A stretch of DNA of 54,763 nucleotides from an uncultured Treponema sp. GTDB taxonomy: Bacteria; Spirochaetota; Spirochaetia; Treponematales; Treponemataceae. Each line of letters opens with the position of its first letter. The stretch's first letter is position 1. The notes beneath the pieces were generated by a model. It did no database searches, had not been told where the DNA came from, and worked only from the letters and a program-made list of their open reading frames with translations. This document shows positions 1-7,808 of this stretch, one piece after another. The DNA is taken from contig CAMJZA010000017.1 in the NCBI GenBank assembly GCA_946410085.1, positions 1 through 54,763 of the forward strand, read 5' to 3'. The translations under genes were made by a program, and so were the position numbers.

Positions 1-55
1 CGGCAATCTATCGCAGAATGGAGGAGGAGCGATGTAGTATTTTGTCTCAAAATGC

Positions 56-211
56 CTAAAACAGGAAATGCACAGGTCTCGGAAGCACATTCAGTACGGC
101 CATTGCGCATTCCGTACTGCTATCCGTGCAACTAAGCGTAAATGCGGGAAGCCCTGCCTGCATTTTAAAGCGGTCAAATTCAACCCCTTTAAAATTTTGA
201 TCATGCATCAT
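56..211 (-). pseudogene. KilA-N-like fragment
   Basis: A 51-residue minus-strand reading frame begins with MMHDQNFKGVEFDRFK. The stretch EFDRFKMQAG..FTLS resembles the linker that precedes the KilA-N domain of phage-type DNA-binding proteins, where a similar EF..FK..AG..SFTLS run is followed by WI and NAIG motifs. Here those motifs are absent and the frame soon stops, so only a scrap remains. The local DNA is more AT-rich than the core genes, in keeping with a decayed phage-type gene. Family assignment is an inference from a short match; the frame could also be chance. Confidence 0.3.
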
Positions 212-548
212 CTCCCACATTCACGAAAATTCTATTGTATATCGGTTTCAAATTTTTAATTATATCCGCAGCACGGCTTTCATTTTCTTTAGCATTTGCT
301 ATATCTGTTAAACAGCTATAATCGCGGTTTCATCTTTTAAAAGACGCATACATAATGGCAATTCTTTTAATCGTGAAATTGCATAATCGCTTGCGCAGAT
401 ATAGTTTATTACATCCCCCACATCAATGTTTGCATTTTCGCTGGCATTCGGGTCAAGAACATCATCAGCTTGGGCTGATTTCTTCCGTACATGTGCCCCT
501 CGTTTCACCGTTTCCCTGCAAACGGGGCATTTTCCGCAGAGTCTCTAC
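201..548 (-). pseudogene. Degenerate gene with CxxCxxC motif, frameshifted
   Basis: The minus strand reads from a stop codon near 548 into a CGKCPVC cysteine cluster, then an ordinary-looking acidic and helical stretch (residues such as DDVLDPNASENANIDVGDVINY). This frame ends at 308. A second frame picks up across the stop with LTDIANAKENESRAAD and runs to a stop at 201-203. The two read as one protein broken by a frameshift near 306. The 5' side is cut exactly where a 23-bp tandem array begins (545-636). I do not recognise the protein; the cysteine cluster suggests a small zinc-binding site. It sits just upstream of the KilA-N-like scrap on the same strand. Confidence 0.35.
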
Positions 549-636
549 CGGGCTGGAGATGCACCATCTACTGGGCTGGAGATACATCATCTACAAGGCT
601 GGAGCCATACTCTCTACCGGACTGGAGATACAGCAG
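545..636. repeat. 4 x 23-bp tandem array
   Basis: Four head-to-tail 23-bp units start at 545, 568, 591 and 614. Each begins with CTAC or a close variant and carries GGCTGGAG or GACTGGAG. The units are 60 to 80 percent alike, so the array is partly decayed. The period is not a multiple of three. The array abuts the broken end of the minus-strand gene fragment ending near 548. Confidence 0.7.
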
Positions 637-849
637 CACATGGCCATGCAACGGACCGCGGAAGGGGCGGCATTTTCATCCTGACTTTCAGCACTCCGGT
701 TCAGTGAGATAAAAAACGACAAACATTTTCCTTTCGCTTGCCGTATATTTTCTGCAACAACAGTGCCCGTAGAAAGGGCATGGCACGAAGGAGGATTGCA
801 CAGGCCGGCTGCTGCCGCACATGACGTTGTCAAAGCGCTGCCGCCGGGC

Positions 850-885
850 AAAAAAGGTCCCGTACAATTGACCTTGCACGGGACC
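850..885 (-). terminator. Rho-independent terminator, minus strand
   Basis: On the minus strand an 8-bp perfect stem, GGTCCCGT paired with ACGGGACC (856-863 and 878-885), encloses a 14-nt loop and is followed at once by six T residues (850-855). No minus-strand protein gene lies between it and the HU-like gene, so it probably ends the short transcript described in the next entry. Confidence 0.65.
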
Positions 886-917
886 AGAGCACAGATTCGA
901 CAATGGAATCCTAACCG
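850..917 (-). ncRNA. Candidate small RNA
   Basis: A minus-strand promoter-like pair (TTGACA at 952-947, CACAAT at 929-924, spacer 17) is followed after about 70 nt by a strong intrinsic terminator. No plausible open reading frame fits between them. This is the arrangement expected of a small non-coding transcript of about 68 nt. Existence and start point are inferred; no family was recognised. Confidence 0.4.
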
Positions 918-923
918 TTTTCT

Positions 924-952
924 ATTGTGCACGAATCCCTGCTCCCTGTCAA
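924..952 (-). promoter_or_regulatory. Sigma70-like promoter, minus strand
   Basis: A perfect -35 box TTGACA (947-952 read on the minus strand) lies 17 nt from CACAAT (924-929), which matches four of six consensus -10 positions. It points into the candidate small RNA. Confidence 0.45.
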
Positions 953-1097
953 AGGCTTTTTCCCCGTACAGTGCCGGAGGGAACCGGAACGGCTCCGTAC
1001 GGGTTTTGCCTGATCCCCTGCCGGGGGATATCTGACAGAAACATCTTTATATACGGAAGGAACAGAATGAGGAGCCGTTCCTTCCAGGGAGCTTATT

Positions 1098-1856
1098 ATG
1101 GCAAAAATTTTCAAGAATGCAGACAGCATTCTGAGCGTGACCCTGCACAGGAATCAGTTCAGCGATGCTGAAAACAGCTTCATCGGACACGTTACGAGGA
1201 ATACCGTAACGCTTGACAACATGATTGCATCCATCGCAGAAAAGAACGAGGGAGTAAGCCCGTACATGATACAGCACGTGGCGGAACTGCTGAGTGCCGA
1301 AATGCTGCGCTCATGCCGGAACGGGAATGCAGTCGATGTACTCGGTCTGGGTACGATGTATATCGTCGTCTCAGGCTGCGTAAACGGCGAGAACCCGGGG
1401 GAATCGAGCATTCCGGGCTTCAGGCTCGGCTTTACGCCGAGTCCTGCGGCACAGGAAGCCATGGACAGCCTGAAGGTCGACAAAGTTGTCATTGCGGACT
1501 CAAGGCCTGTCATTGACCGGATCATCAACGTCTTTAACCAGAATGAAGAGCGGAAGCTCACGGAGGGCAAGGGCGTCAGGATAACGGGCAGCCGCCTCAA
1601 GGTTTCAGGAGAAGCTTCCGGCATCTGGTTTGCCCCAGTCGGTGCAGACGGCAGTGCTTCTAAAGACGAAAGCACGTGGACTTCCGTCAGCGCAGACACC
1701 ATAAGCTGCAACAAGCCGAGAAGCCTTGAGTTCTATGTTCCCGACGGTCTTGCGGAAGGGAAGTACGGCATTGTAATCCGTACCCGCTACAGTTCCAATG
1801 ACAGGGAACTGAAGTTTCCCGTTACTGCAGTAAGCAAAGCGGTCAGCGTGAGCTAG
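1098..1856 (+). CDS. HU-like DNA-binding protein with DUF4469/Ig-like C-terminal domain
   Basis: The 252-residue product has two parts. Residues 1 to about 120 match the HU-type DNA-binding fold of the Bacteroides/Spirochaete variety (MAKIFKNADSILSVTLHRN start, a conserved helical half, then a LGLGTMYI strand). Residues about 150 to 245 match the DUF4469-type Ig-like domain (GKGVRITGSRLKVSG, then alternating strands ending near YGIVIRTRYSS). Proteins of this build are presumed nucleoid-associated, but their exact role is not established. AGGGAG about 8 nt upstream supports the ATG at 1098. It stands alone, with two GC-rich hairpins downstream. Confidence 0.85.
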   Translation: MAKIFKNADSILSVTLHRNQFSDAENSFIGHVTRNTVTLDNMIASIAEKNEGVSPYMIQHVAELLSAEMLRSCRNGNAVDVLGLGTMYIVVSGCVNGENPGESSIPGFRLGFTPSPAAQEAMDSLKVDKVVIADSRPVIDRIINVFNQNEERKLTEGKGVRITGSRLKVSGEASGIWFAPVGADGSASKDESTWTSVSADTISCNKPRSLEFYVPDGLAEGKYGIVIRTRYSSNDRELKFPVTAVSKAVSVS

Positions 1857-1875
1857 GCAGGCGGAACGGAGTCAG

Positions 1876-1946
1876 CCTGTCCGGAAACACGGTTCGTTTC
1901 CGGGCAGGCCCATGTAAAAAATGGGGCAGTCCTCAGGGGCTGCCCC
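1876..1946 (+). terminator. Two successive GC-rich hairpins
   Basis: CCTGTCCGGAAAC pairs with GTTTCCGGGCAGG (1876-1888 and 1896-1908, one bulge or wobble), and GGGGCAG pairs with CTGCCCC (1923-1929 and 1940-1946). Neither has a strong T tract. They sit directly behind the HU-like gene and probably end its transcript. Confidence 0.5.
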
Positions 1947-2021
1947 TTGCCAGGAAAGGGCCGTGTAAATGTATTGTGCAGACAAGGGCCCGGCAGCCGA
2001 TAAACAAAAGGGCAGGTACGC

Positions 2022-2990
2022 ATGCAGATTGATGGGCTGTTTGAGTTTGTATATATCCTCCTCGATAAAAAACAGGTGACCGCAAAGGAGATGGCGGAAC
2101 GCTTCGGCGTTTCGATCCGGACCATCTACCGCTGGGTAGAATCCCTTTCTGCTTCCGGCATTCCGCTGTATGCCGTAAAGGGACGGGGCGGCGGCATTGC
2201 AATCTCGGAACGCTATGCGCTGGACAAAACGGTTCTGACCGAAGAAGAGCGGCAGGCAATCGTTGCAAGCGTCAAGGCCCTGAACACGCTGAGCGGGAAT
2301 GCAGGTTCAGCCCGGGATACCCAGCACACCGCAGCCGAAAAGCTTTCCCGGCTTTCTGCACACGAAACCGACTGGATTGAAGTCGACTTTGCGCCGTGGA
2401 GCCCGGAAGGACAGGGGGTACGGGAACGCTTCGGCATGCTCCGGGACTGCATCCTGAAAAAGCGGCAGGTTGCGTTCGACTATTTTTCGGTCAGCGGAAC
2501 CTATGAACGGCGGACCGTCCATCCGATGAAGCTCGTATACCGCGGTCAGGCATGGTACCTCTACGGCTGGTGCACGGCGCGGAAGGCAGGGCGGTATTTC
2601 AAGCTGAGCCGCATGCTGAACGTCACCCGGACAGGCCGTGCTTCAGGCCTGCCGCCGGCGGCACGAGCAGCAGCAGAAAAAGCCCCGGCAACAGCAGAAT
2701 CACCGGCGGCCGGAAGTGCAGGGCCCGGGCAGTTCATCCAGATTACCGTGCGGGTTTCGGCGAAACTGGCCTATCTGTTTCTGGACACGTTTGCCTGCAC
2801 GGACATTGAAACCCACGGAGACGGCAGCATTACCGCAGTCTTTTCCGCACCCGACGAAGCCTGGCTTGCCGGAAGGCTTCTGGGATTCGGTGCGGACCTG
2901 CAGATTCTTTCGCCGGAAGCCCTGCAGCACGCAGTAAGGCAGCTGGCAGCAGAGGTCCTCCGCCTGTATCCGCCGGAACGACAGGACTAA
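2022..2990 (+). CDS. HTH-WYL transcriptional regulator (YafY/DeoR-like)
   Basis: The product is 322 residues. Residues about 1-60 form a winged helix-turn-helix (KQVTAKEMAERFGVSIRTIYRWVESL, given here in part: SIRTIYRWVESL). Residues about 135-210 match the WYL domain (VAFDYFSVSGTYERRTVHPMKL region, then AWYLYGWCTARK), and residues about 235-315 match the WYL C-terminal extension. An Ala/Pro-rich linker at about 207-233 (PAARAAAEKAPATAESP) is unusual in length. WYL proteins sense small ligands or nucleic acids and usually control neighbouring genes; here no target is obvious. It is the last GC-rich gene before the AT-rich island. Confidence 0.88.
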   Translation: MQIDGLFEFVYILLDKKQVTAKEMAERFGVSIRTIYRWVESLSASGIPLYAVKGRGGGIAISERYALDKTVLTEEERQAIVASVKALNTLSGNAGSARDTQHTAAEKLSRLSAHETDWIEVDFAPWSPEGQGVRERFGMLRDCILKKRQVAFDYFSVSGTYERRTVHPMKLVYRGQAWYLYGWCTARKAGRYFKLSRMLNVTRTGRASGLPPAARAAAEKAPATAESPAAGSAGPGQFIQITVRVSAKLAYLFLDTFACTDIETHGDGSITAVFSAPDEAWLAGRLLGFGADLQILSPEALQHAVRQLAAEVLRLYPPERQD

Positions 2991-3022
2991 ACTTCCCAAA
3001 GCATAAAGCAGCCGGACCGGTG

Positions 3023-3054
3023 CAAAAACGCCCGGTTTTCGCGCTTTTGTTTTT
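3023..3054 (+). terminator. Terminator after the WYL regulator
   Basis: CAAAAACGC and GCGCTTTTG form an imperfect stem around CCGGTTTTC, followed by TTTTT. It lies 33 bp beyond the WYL regulator stop codon. Confidence 0.45.
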
Positions 3055-3082
3055 CCGCATTTCTTGTAACTACATTTGTTTT

Positions 3083-3212
3083 CGGAATTATCCCCTCACG
3101 CACTTTTTAACGTGAAGGCATTCTGACCGTCACCAGTCAAATTTTCTGCTTCTCCGAATGCCCAGTCTTACAATGCAAGCATCGCAAGACTTTCAACACT
3201 CTCCACAGACTT
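3083..3212 (-). repeat. Left ~130-bp inverted repeat of the island
   Basis: This is the reverse complement of 9971-10099 with about ten differences and one short length change. It carries the tnpB right end: a GACTG/CAGTC-like hairpin, the CTTCACG hairpin and the terminal GGGATAATTCCG motif (read on the minus strand). Confidence 0.7.
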
Positions 3213-3257
3213 TTGGTTGTACCCCAGTTCGGACACTCCTTGCCCTACTTGTTTTAT
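3168..3257 (-). pseudogene. tnpB: tnpB 3' fragment (inverted)
   Basis: On the minus strand the frame ends QVGQGVSELGYNQKSVES and then ESLAMLAL before TAA. This matches the C-terminus of the intact TnpB at 8708-10021 (QVGQGVSELKSVESVESL) with a 12-nt in-frame addition encoding an extra GYN-type segment. Everything upstream of about codon QVGQG is missing. It keeps the complete right end, so the RNA-coding tail survives without the protein gene. Confidence 0.6.
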
Positions 3258-4093
3258 CAACACTCAAGTTGCTTAATGGAATTTACAAATGATTCTACAA
3301 AGATTGAAATATCACTATCGCAAAAATGCCCCAATGACTCGGGCTCTGGAATACCTGAAATCAATTTTATGAGGGAATCAGGGTGTCCTTTGTTATAAGC
3401 CTCTATCATTGAATTATATCCGCGCAGCAAGTAGATATATGCAAAGTAGGCATCATTAACATGCTTTACCATTTTATCGAAGTTTCTATTTTTCTTGGAA
3501 TTTCCATTTACAATTAGTGTATTGTATGAATCCTTCGCATTTAAGAATTTTTTCTCTAACGACAAATGCAATCCGTAATCATCAAAAGCATTGTGGGTTT
3601 TGTATTTCTTATAAAAAACTATGAATAGATTTACGGTTTTCTTGAACTCATCGAAAAATTGTTTGTAAGCCTCTTCAATATCTATATCTCCACCTTCTGT
3701 GTCTGTTGTCGATTCTGAGAGTTGGACAAGAAGACAATTGCTGATTAGCATATCAAAGGCATCATCCAGTTTTGAGAAACTTCTTCTTAATGTATCGATG
3801 TCTTTTTGTACTTCTGACTTATTTTCGCTTTCAAAAAATTTATCCAAGGCAAGAATTTTATCAAAATCCAGTTTCGTTTCAAAGTTTTTCATTTTCATTC
3901 CTTATCAATTAGTATATTAACGAATCCGGGCAATCTTCAAGTGCTTAAAGGGATAATTCCGTTTTTTTACTTTCGGACAGACTGTTAATCTTGTATGCAT
4001 GACATTCATAGATTTTCAAAAAAAGTTTTCCACGGAACAGTCCATCATATCCCACTTCCGCAAAGTCCGCTATGCCCGTGGACTTATCTGCCC
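3207..4093. repeat. 887-bp direct repeat, copy A
   Basis: Identical, as far as I can read, to 5935-6821 at an offset of 2728 bp. It contains the 211-residue gene, the left IS1595 terminal repeat and the first 32 codons of the transposase. Identity stops abruptly inside the transposase gene on the right and at AGACTTTTGGTTG on the left. Confidence 0.8.
3257..3892 (-). CDS. Island hypothetical protein (copy 1)
   Basis: I do not recognise this 211-residue, Lys- and Asp-rich, mostly helical protein. There is no signal peptide or membrane segment. Near the middle is an acidic patch (TTDTEGGDIDIEEAY), then an aromatic run (FFDEFKKTVNLFIVFYKKY). AAGGA precedes two in-frame ATGs. The second (3892) has the usual 6-nt spacing, the first (3898) has none, so the shorter start is preferred. 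The same protein is encoded without change at 5985-6620. Codon use is AT-rich, unlike the core. It sits between the tnpB tail and the left inverted repeat of an IS1595 element, so it may be cargo of that element or of a tnpB unit. Confidence 0.6.
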   Translation of the reverse strand: MKNFETKLDFDKILALDKFFESENKSEVQKDIDTLRRSFSKLDDAFDMLISNCLLVQLSESTTDTEGGDIDIEEAYKQFFDEFKKTVNLFIVFYKKYKTHNAFDDYGLHLSLEKKFLNAKDSYNTLIVNGNSKKNRNFDKMVKHVNDAYFAYIYLLRGYNSMIEAYNKGHPDSLIKLISGIPEPESLGHFCDSDISIFVESFVNSIKQLEC

Positions 4094-4931
4094 GCACTGT
4101 GGAGCAACACAGAAAATCGGAACCCGGACAGACCAACCGAAACTCTGTAACTGCAATTACTGCCATAACACGTTCTCCATCTTCACCGGGACGATTTTCG
4201 AGAAGAGCAAGACCGACTTGACAAAATGGTTTTATGCAATCCATCTTTTCTTGAATGCCAAGAAGGGAATCTCCGCTCTGCAGTTGCAACGGGAAATCGG
4301 TACGACATATAAGACTGCATGGCGCATGCTCATGAGGATAAGGACCGCCATGGGCAACGAGAATCTTGCGAAATCATTTGATTTTATAGTCGAAGTGGAC
4401 GAAACCTACGTCGGCGGAAAAGTGCGGAAAGACAATAAGAAATTGAAATTCACGCCCCCGCAAGCAAGAGATACTTCGACCACAGGGCGTGGAACAAAGA
4501 AGACACCAGTAATCGGCGTGAAGGAACGCAGAACCGGGCGTGTGTATGCCCGTGTCGCCCTTCCGAACCAAGGTGGACAGAAGTTAAGCGGCAAACAACT
4601 CCTGGAGGTAATCTCTGCCGTAACAAAACCCGGCGCAACCGTTATGACGGACGACTTCAAGGGATATAACATAATGAACCATGAGGAGACGAACCCGGAG
4701 AATTTCACGCATCTGTCGGTCTGTCACAGCTCGGGGGAGTTCTCCGCAGGGAACGGCGTGCATACCAACGGAATCGAGGGATTCTGGGCAATCCTCAAGC
4801 GTGCAATCACCGGGTCGTATCATCATGTTTCAATCAAGTATTTGCAGGACTACGTGAACGAATATTGCTTCAGGCAAGGCAACCGGAGGGAGGATGCCTT
4901 TGACAAACTGCTGAGGCAGAGTGTGCTTTAG
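3999..4931 (+). CDS. IS1595-family (ISXO2-like) transposase, copy 1
   Basis: A complete 310-residue transposase. Residues 31-55 form a zinc ribbon (CPHC at 31-34, then C50, C52 and C55). The DDE/N catalytic set is visible: D134 in VDETYVGG, D218 in MTDDFKGY, and N257/E260 in HTNGIEGFW. Its length suits the family (about 300). No clear ribosome binding site precedes the ATG. It differs from the second copy at about 20 positions, nearly all after residue 32, so the copies are diverged relatives joined to an identical left part. Confidence 0.92.
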   Translation: MTFIDFQKKFSTEQSIISHFRKVRYARGLICPHCGATQKIGTRTDQPKLCNCNYCHNTFSIFTGTIFEKSKTDLTKWFYAIHLFLNAKKGISALQLQREIGTTYKTAWRMLMRIRTAMGNENLAKSFDFIVEVDETYVGGKVRKDNKKLKFTPPQARDTSTTGRGTKKTPVIGVKERRTGRVYARVALPNQGGQKLSGKQLLEVISAVTKPGATVMTDDFKGYNIMNHEETNPENFTHLSVCHSSGEFSAGNGVHTNGIEGFWAILKRAITGSYHHVSIKYLQDYVNEYCFRQGNRREDAFDKLLRQSVL

Positions 4932-4944
4932 GATTGATTTGTAA

Positions 4945-4967
4945 CGGAATTATCCCCTCAAGCACTT
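4945..4967 (-). repeat. IS1595 right terminal repeat, copy 1
   Basis: CGGAATTATCCCC followed by TCAAGCACTT. It is the inverted partner of 3939-3961. The same 23-bp motif recurs at 3083, 6667, 7733 and 10077, alternating in orientation. Confidence 0.75.
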
Positions 4968-5097
4968 GAGAACACTTGACAATATGACAATAAATCATTA
5001 TATTCCCTTTGTACGAAGAGTGGCAGTTCCCAACACCCCATGATGTTTGTTTTTACAAGCGGAGGAGCTTAGACCTACCTGAGAAAGAGACAGGCAA

Positions 5098-5715
5098 CTA
5101 ATTCGTAGGTTCTGAATTAGTCTTTGTGAGCTTGACTTGTACCTGTTGTCCGCCTTCGTACAAGATTGTATCACCTACGAAAATCCTCTCAAAAATATCT
5201 ACATCGTAGAAGCTTATAAGTTTCGGATATGTTGGATCTTTTAAAGATACAACAAACATCAATATGTACTTTGTTTTTCGACGGTTTGCTTCTTTGGCAG
5301 AAAGATATACACTCTTAAAATATAGATGGCAAATGTCTTTAAAATCATTTCTTCCTGTTGGTATATGCTCAATAATAAAAGCTGGATTTGATAAAGCTTT
5401 TGGTATAGCATCAAGAAATAAACGTCTGTCTATATCCCCACGTCCACCTCTTTTTCTGTTCATTTTATGAAAAAGCGTTTCTTTACCTATGTCGTCTAAA
5501 TGAACATTTTCTATTGGTGTAGTAATACAATTTCCAAGCTTTTCGACATTTTCCTTTGTACACTCAATATAATCAATCGGGATAGGGGTTTGAAGAAGAT
5601 TTTTTAATTTCTTCATTTCTGAAGACCAGTTGTCATGTAAGACTTCGTTTTCAAGAATATGTTCAAAAAGATTACTTTCATAAATTCCATCCAGAATGTT
5701 CTCTGATTTTTCCAT
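5098..5715 (-). CDS. Island hypothetical protein, possible BECR-fold (PBECR-like) nuclease
   Basis: A 205-residue protein with no signal peptide or membrane segment. The C-terminal half (about residues 95-195) runs RRLFLDAIPKALSNPAFIIEH, then H..YFKSVYL, KYILMFVVSLKD, KLISFYDVD and DTILYEGG. This order of a PxxLxNPxxI helix, then strands with a lysine-rich turn, recalls the phage-associated BECR nucleases (PBECR families). The resemblance is by eye and no catalytic set can be fixed. It lies between the first IS1595 element and a tnpB left end, transcribed toward the IS. No clear ribosome binding site is seen. It is AT-rich and probably acquired. Confidence 0.55.
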   Translation of the reverse strand: MEKSENILDGIYESNLFEHILENEVLHDNWSSEMKKLKNLLQTPIPIDYIECTKENVEKLGNCITTPIENVHLDDIGKETLFHKMNRKRGGRGDIDRRLFLDAIPKALSNPAFIIEHIPTGRNDFKDICHLYFKSVYLSAKEANRRKTKYILMFVVSLKDPTYPKLISFYDVDIFERIFVGDTILYEGGQQVQVKLTKTNSEPTN

Positions 5716-5776
5716 GCAGAATTAGTAAAAAATGTATCTTTTCAATTTTGTACAACTAACTAATTAAACAGAAAAC

Positions 5777-5810
5777 GAAAGCGGCAAGAACGCCAATTCT
5801 CACCGCTTTC
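5777..5810 (+). other. tnpB left-end hairpin (copy B)
   Basis: GAAAGCGG pairs with CCGCTTTC, with AGAA/TTCT continuing after two mismatches, around a 6-nt loop. It sits 19 bp before the truncated tnpB start. The equivalent hairpin at 8655-8689 has a different but paired stem core. It could be the subterminal left-end hairpin of an IS200/IS605-type element. Confidence 0.6.
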
Positions 5811-5828
5811 TGAACACAACCAAAAGGA

Positions 5829-5947
5829 ATGTTTTTGATTATGCCTATCAAATTAGTTCATGCGCCCGAAATTCAGCACAGGGCGTTGAAATTACGAATC
5901 TATCCCACAAAAGAACAAGAAATCCTCATAAACAAGACTTTTGGTTG
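5829..5947 (+). pseudogene. tnpB: tnpB 5' fragment
   Basis: It encodes MFLIMPIKLVHAPEIQ and then the conserved RALKLRIYPTKEQE segment, closely matching the N-terminus of the intact TnpB at 8708. After about 40 residues it joins inverted tnpB 3' sequence. The join falls in AGACTTTTGGTTG, a 13-bp run found both in the tnpB 5' coding region and in the inverted 3' tail at 3207, so recombination at short homology is the likely cause. The ribosome binding site and left-end hairpin are kept. Confidence 0.8.
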
Positions 5948-6821
5948 TACCCCAGTTCGGACACTCCTTGCCCTACTTGTTTTATCAACACTCAAGTTGC
6001 TTAATGGAATTTACAAATGATTCTACAAAGATTGAAATATCACTATCGCAAAAATGCCCCAATGACTCGGGCTCTGGAATACCTGAAATCAATTTTATGA
6101 GGGAATCAGGGTGTCCTTTGTTATAAGCCTCTATCATTGAATTATATCCGCGCAGCAAGTAGATATATGCAAAGTAGGCATCATTAACATGCTTTACCAT
6201 TTTATCGAAGTTTCTATTTTTCTTGGAATTTCCATTTACAATTAGTGTATTGTATGAATCCTTCGCATTTAAGAATTTTTTCTCTAACGACAAATGCAAT
6301 CCGTAATCATCAAAAGCATTGTGGGTTTTGTATTTCTTATAAAAAACTATGAATAGATTTACGGTTTTCTTGAACTCATCGAAAAATTGTTTGTAAGCCT
6401 CTTCAATATCTATATCTCCACCTTCTGTGTCTGTTGTCGATTCTGAGAGTTGGACAAGAAGACAATTGCTGATTAGCATATCAAAGGCATCATCCAGTTT
6501 TGAGAAACTTCTTCTTAATGTATCGATGTCTTTTTGTACTTCTGACTTATTTTCGCTTTCAAAAAATTTATCCAAGGCAAGAATTTTATCAAAATCCAGT
6601 TTCGTTTCAAAGTTTTTCATTTTCATTCCTTATCAATTAGTATATTAACGAATCCGGGCAATCTTCAAGTGCTTAAAGGGATAATTCCGTTTTTTTACTT
6701 TCGGACAGACTGTTAATCTTGTATGCATGACATTCATAGATTTTCAAAAAAAGTTTTCCACGGAACAGTCCATCATATCCCACTTCCGCAAAGTCCGCTA
6801 TGCCCGTGGACTTATCTGCCC
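5935..6821. repeat. 887-bp direct repeat, copy B
   Basis: Partner of 3207-4093. Its left edge is the chimeric tnpB junction and its right edge lies inside the second IS1595 transposase gene. Confidence 0.8.
5985..6620 (-). CDS. Island hypothetical protein (copy 2)
   Basis: The encoded 211 residues are the same as in the gene at 3257-3892, since both lie in the 887-bp repeat. The start is chosen by the same reasoning (ATG at 6620 with AAGGA 6 nt upstream). It reads away from the second IS1595 element and toward the chimeric tnpB scrap. No silent difference between the copies was noticed, so the duplication or conversion is recent. Confidence 0.6.
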   Translation of the reverse strand: MKNFETKLDFDKILALDKFFESENKSEVQKDIDTLRRSFSKLDDAFDMLISNCLLVQLSESTTDTEGGDIDIEEAYKQFFDEFKKTVNLFIVFYKKYKTHNAFDDYGLHLSLEKKFLNAKDSYNTLIVNGNSKKNRNFDKMVKHVNDAYFAYIYLLRGYNSMIEAYNKGHPDSLIKLISGIPEPESLGHFCDSDISIFVESFVNSIKQLEC

Positions 6822-7755
6822 TCACTGCGGAGCGACGCAGAGAGTCGGAACCAGGACAGACCAACCAAAACTCTGCAACTGCAATTGCTGCCACAACACG
6901 TTCTCCATATTCACCGGGACGATTTTTGAGAAAAGCAAGACCGATTTGACAAAGTGGTTCTATGCAATCCATCTTTTCTTGAACGCAAAGAAGGGCATCT
7001 CCGCCTTGCAGTTGCAGAGGGAAATCGGCACGACATATAAAACCTCATGGCGCATGCTCATGAGGATACGAACCGCGATGGGCAATGAGAACCTTGCAAA
7101 GGCGTTCGATTTCATCGTCGAGGTTGACGAGACTTACGTCGGCGGAAAAGCACGGAAAGACAATAAGAAGTTGAAATTCACGACCCCGCAAGCAAGAGAT
7201 ACTTCGACCACAGGGCGGGGGACAAAGAAGACGCCCGTAATCGGCGTGAAGGAACGCAAGACCGGGCGCGTGTATGCCCGTGTCGCCCTCCCGAACCAAG
7301 CGGGGCAGAGGTTGACCGGAAAACAACTCCTGGAGGTAATCTCCGCCGTGACAAAATCCGGTGCGACCGTAATGACGGACGACTTCAAGGGATATAACAT
7401 AATGAACCACGAGGAGACGAACCCTGAGAAGTTCGCGCACCTGTCAGTCTGCCACAGTGCGGGGGAGTTCTCCGCGGGGAACGGCGTACACACGAACGGA
7501 ATCGAAGGTTTCTGGGCAATCCTCAAGCGGGCAATCATCGGATCGTATCATCATGTTTCGGTCAAGTATTTGCAGGACTACGTGAACGAATGTTGCTTCA
7601 GGCAAGGCAACCGGATGGAGGATGCCTTTGACAAACTGCTGAGACAGAGTGCTCTTGACACTTGACAAAGACTTATAAATGACGTTAAAGTACTTGCGAG
7701 AGATGGGGCATATGGATTCCTTTATAATAAATCGGAATTATCCCATCAAGCACTT
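6667..7755 (+). mobile_element. IS1595-family element, copy 2
   Basis: A 1089-bp segment with 23-bp inverted repeats at 6667-6689 and 7733-7755 (three mismatches at most). It encloses a full transposase gene and about 65 bp of 3' DNA not present in copy 1. The left part is identical to copy 1 and the right part is diverged. No target duplication is evident at these tips. Confidence 0.65.
6727..7665 (+). CDS. IS1595-family (ISXO2-like) transposase, copy 2
   Basis: 312 residues, about 93 percent identical to copy 1. The zinc-ribbon cysteines and the VDETYVGG, MTDDFKGY and HTNGIEGFW catalytic motifs are all present, so it is probably active. The C-terminus differs (ALDT in place of VL). The first 32 codons are identical to copy 1 at DNA level while the rest carries many third-position changes, which marks a recombination or conversion edge inside the gene. 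Confidence 0.92.
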   Translation: MTFIDFQKKFSTEQSIISHFRKVRYARGLICPHCGATQRVGTRTDQPKLCNCNCCHNTFSIFTGTIFEKSKTDLTKWFYAIHLFLNAKKGISALQLQREIGTTYKTSWRMLMRIRTAMGNENLAKAFDFIVEVDETYVGGKARKDNKKLKFTTPQARDTSTTGRGTKKTPVIGVKERKTGRVYARVALPNQAGQRLTGKQLLEVISAVTKSGATVMTDDFKGYNIMNHEETNPEKFAHLSVCHSAGEFSAGNGVHTNGIEGFWAILKRAIIGSYHHVSVKYLQDYVNECCFRQGNRMEDAFDKLLRQSALDT

Positions 7756-7808
7756 TTGATAAAGTGTAGCTGCAAAGTGTTTTGGAGACTTAGAGGGACT
7801 AATTTACA

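Larger units (their letters stand above)
3939..4967 (+). mobile_element. IS1595-family element, copy 1
   Basis: A 1029-bp segment bounded by 23-bp inverted repeats: AAGTGCTTAAAG followed by GGATAATTCCG (3939-3961), and the reverse complement with two changes (4945-4967). It encloses one transposase gene. No 8-bp target duplication could be found next to these ends, which is unexpected for IS1595 elements and leaves the true tips open. Confidence 0.65.

Noticed and set aside
3939..4967. 8-bp target-site duplication around the IS1595 elements
   Set aside because: The eight bases on either side of both elements were compared and do not match.
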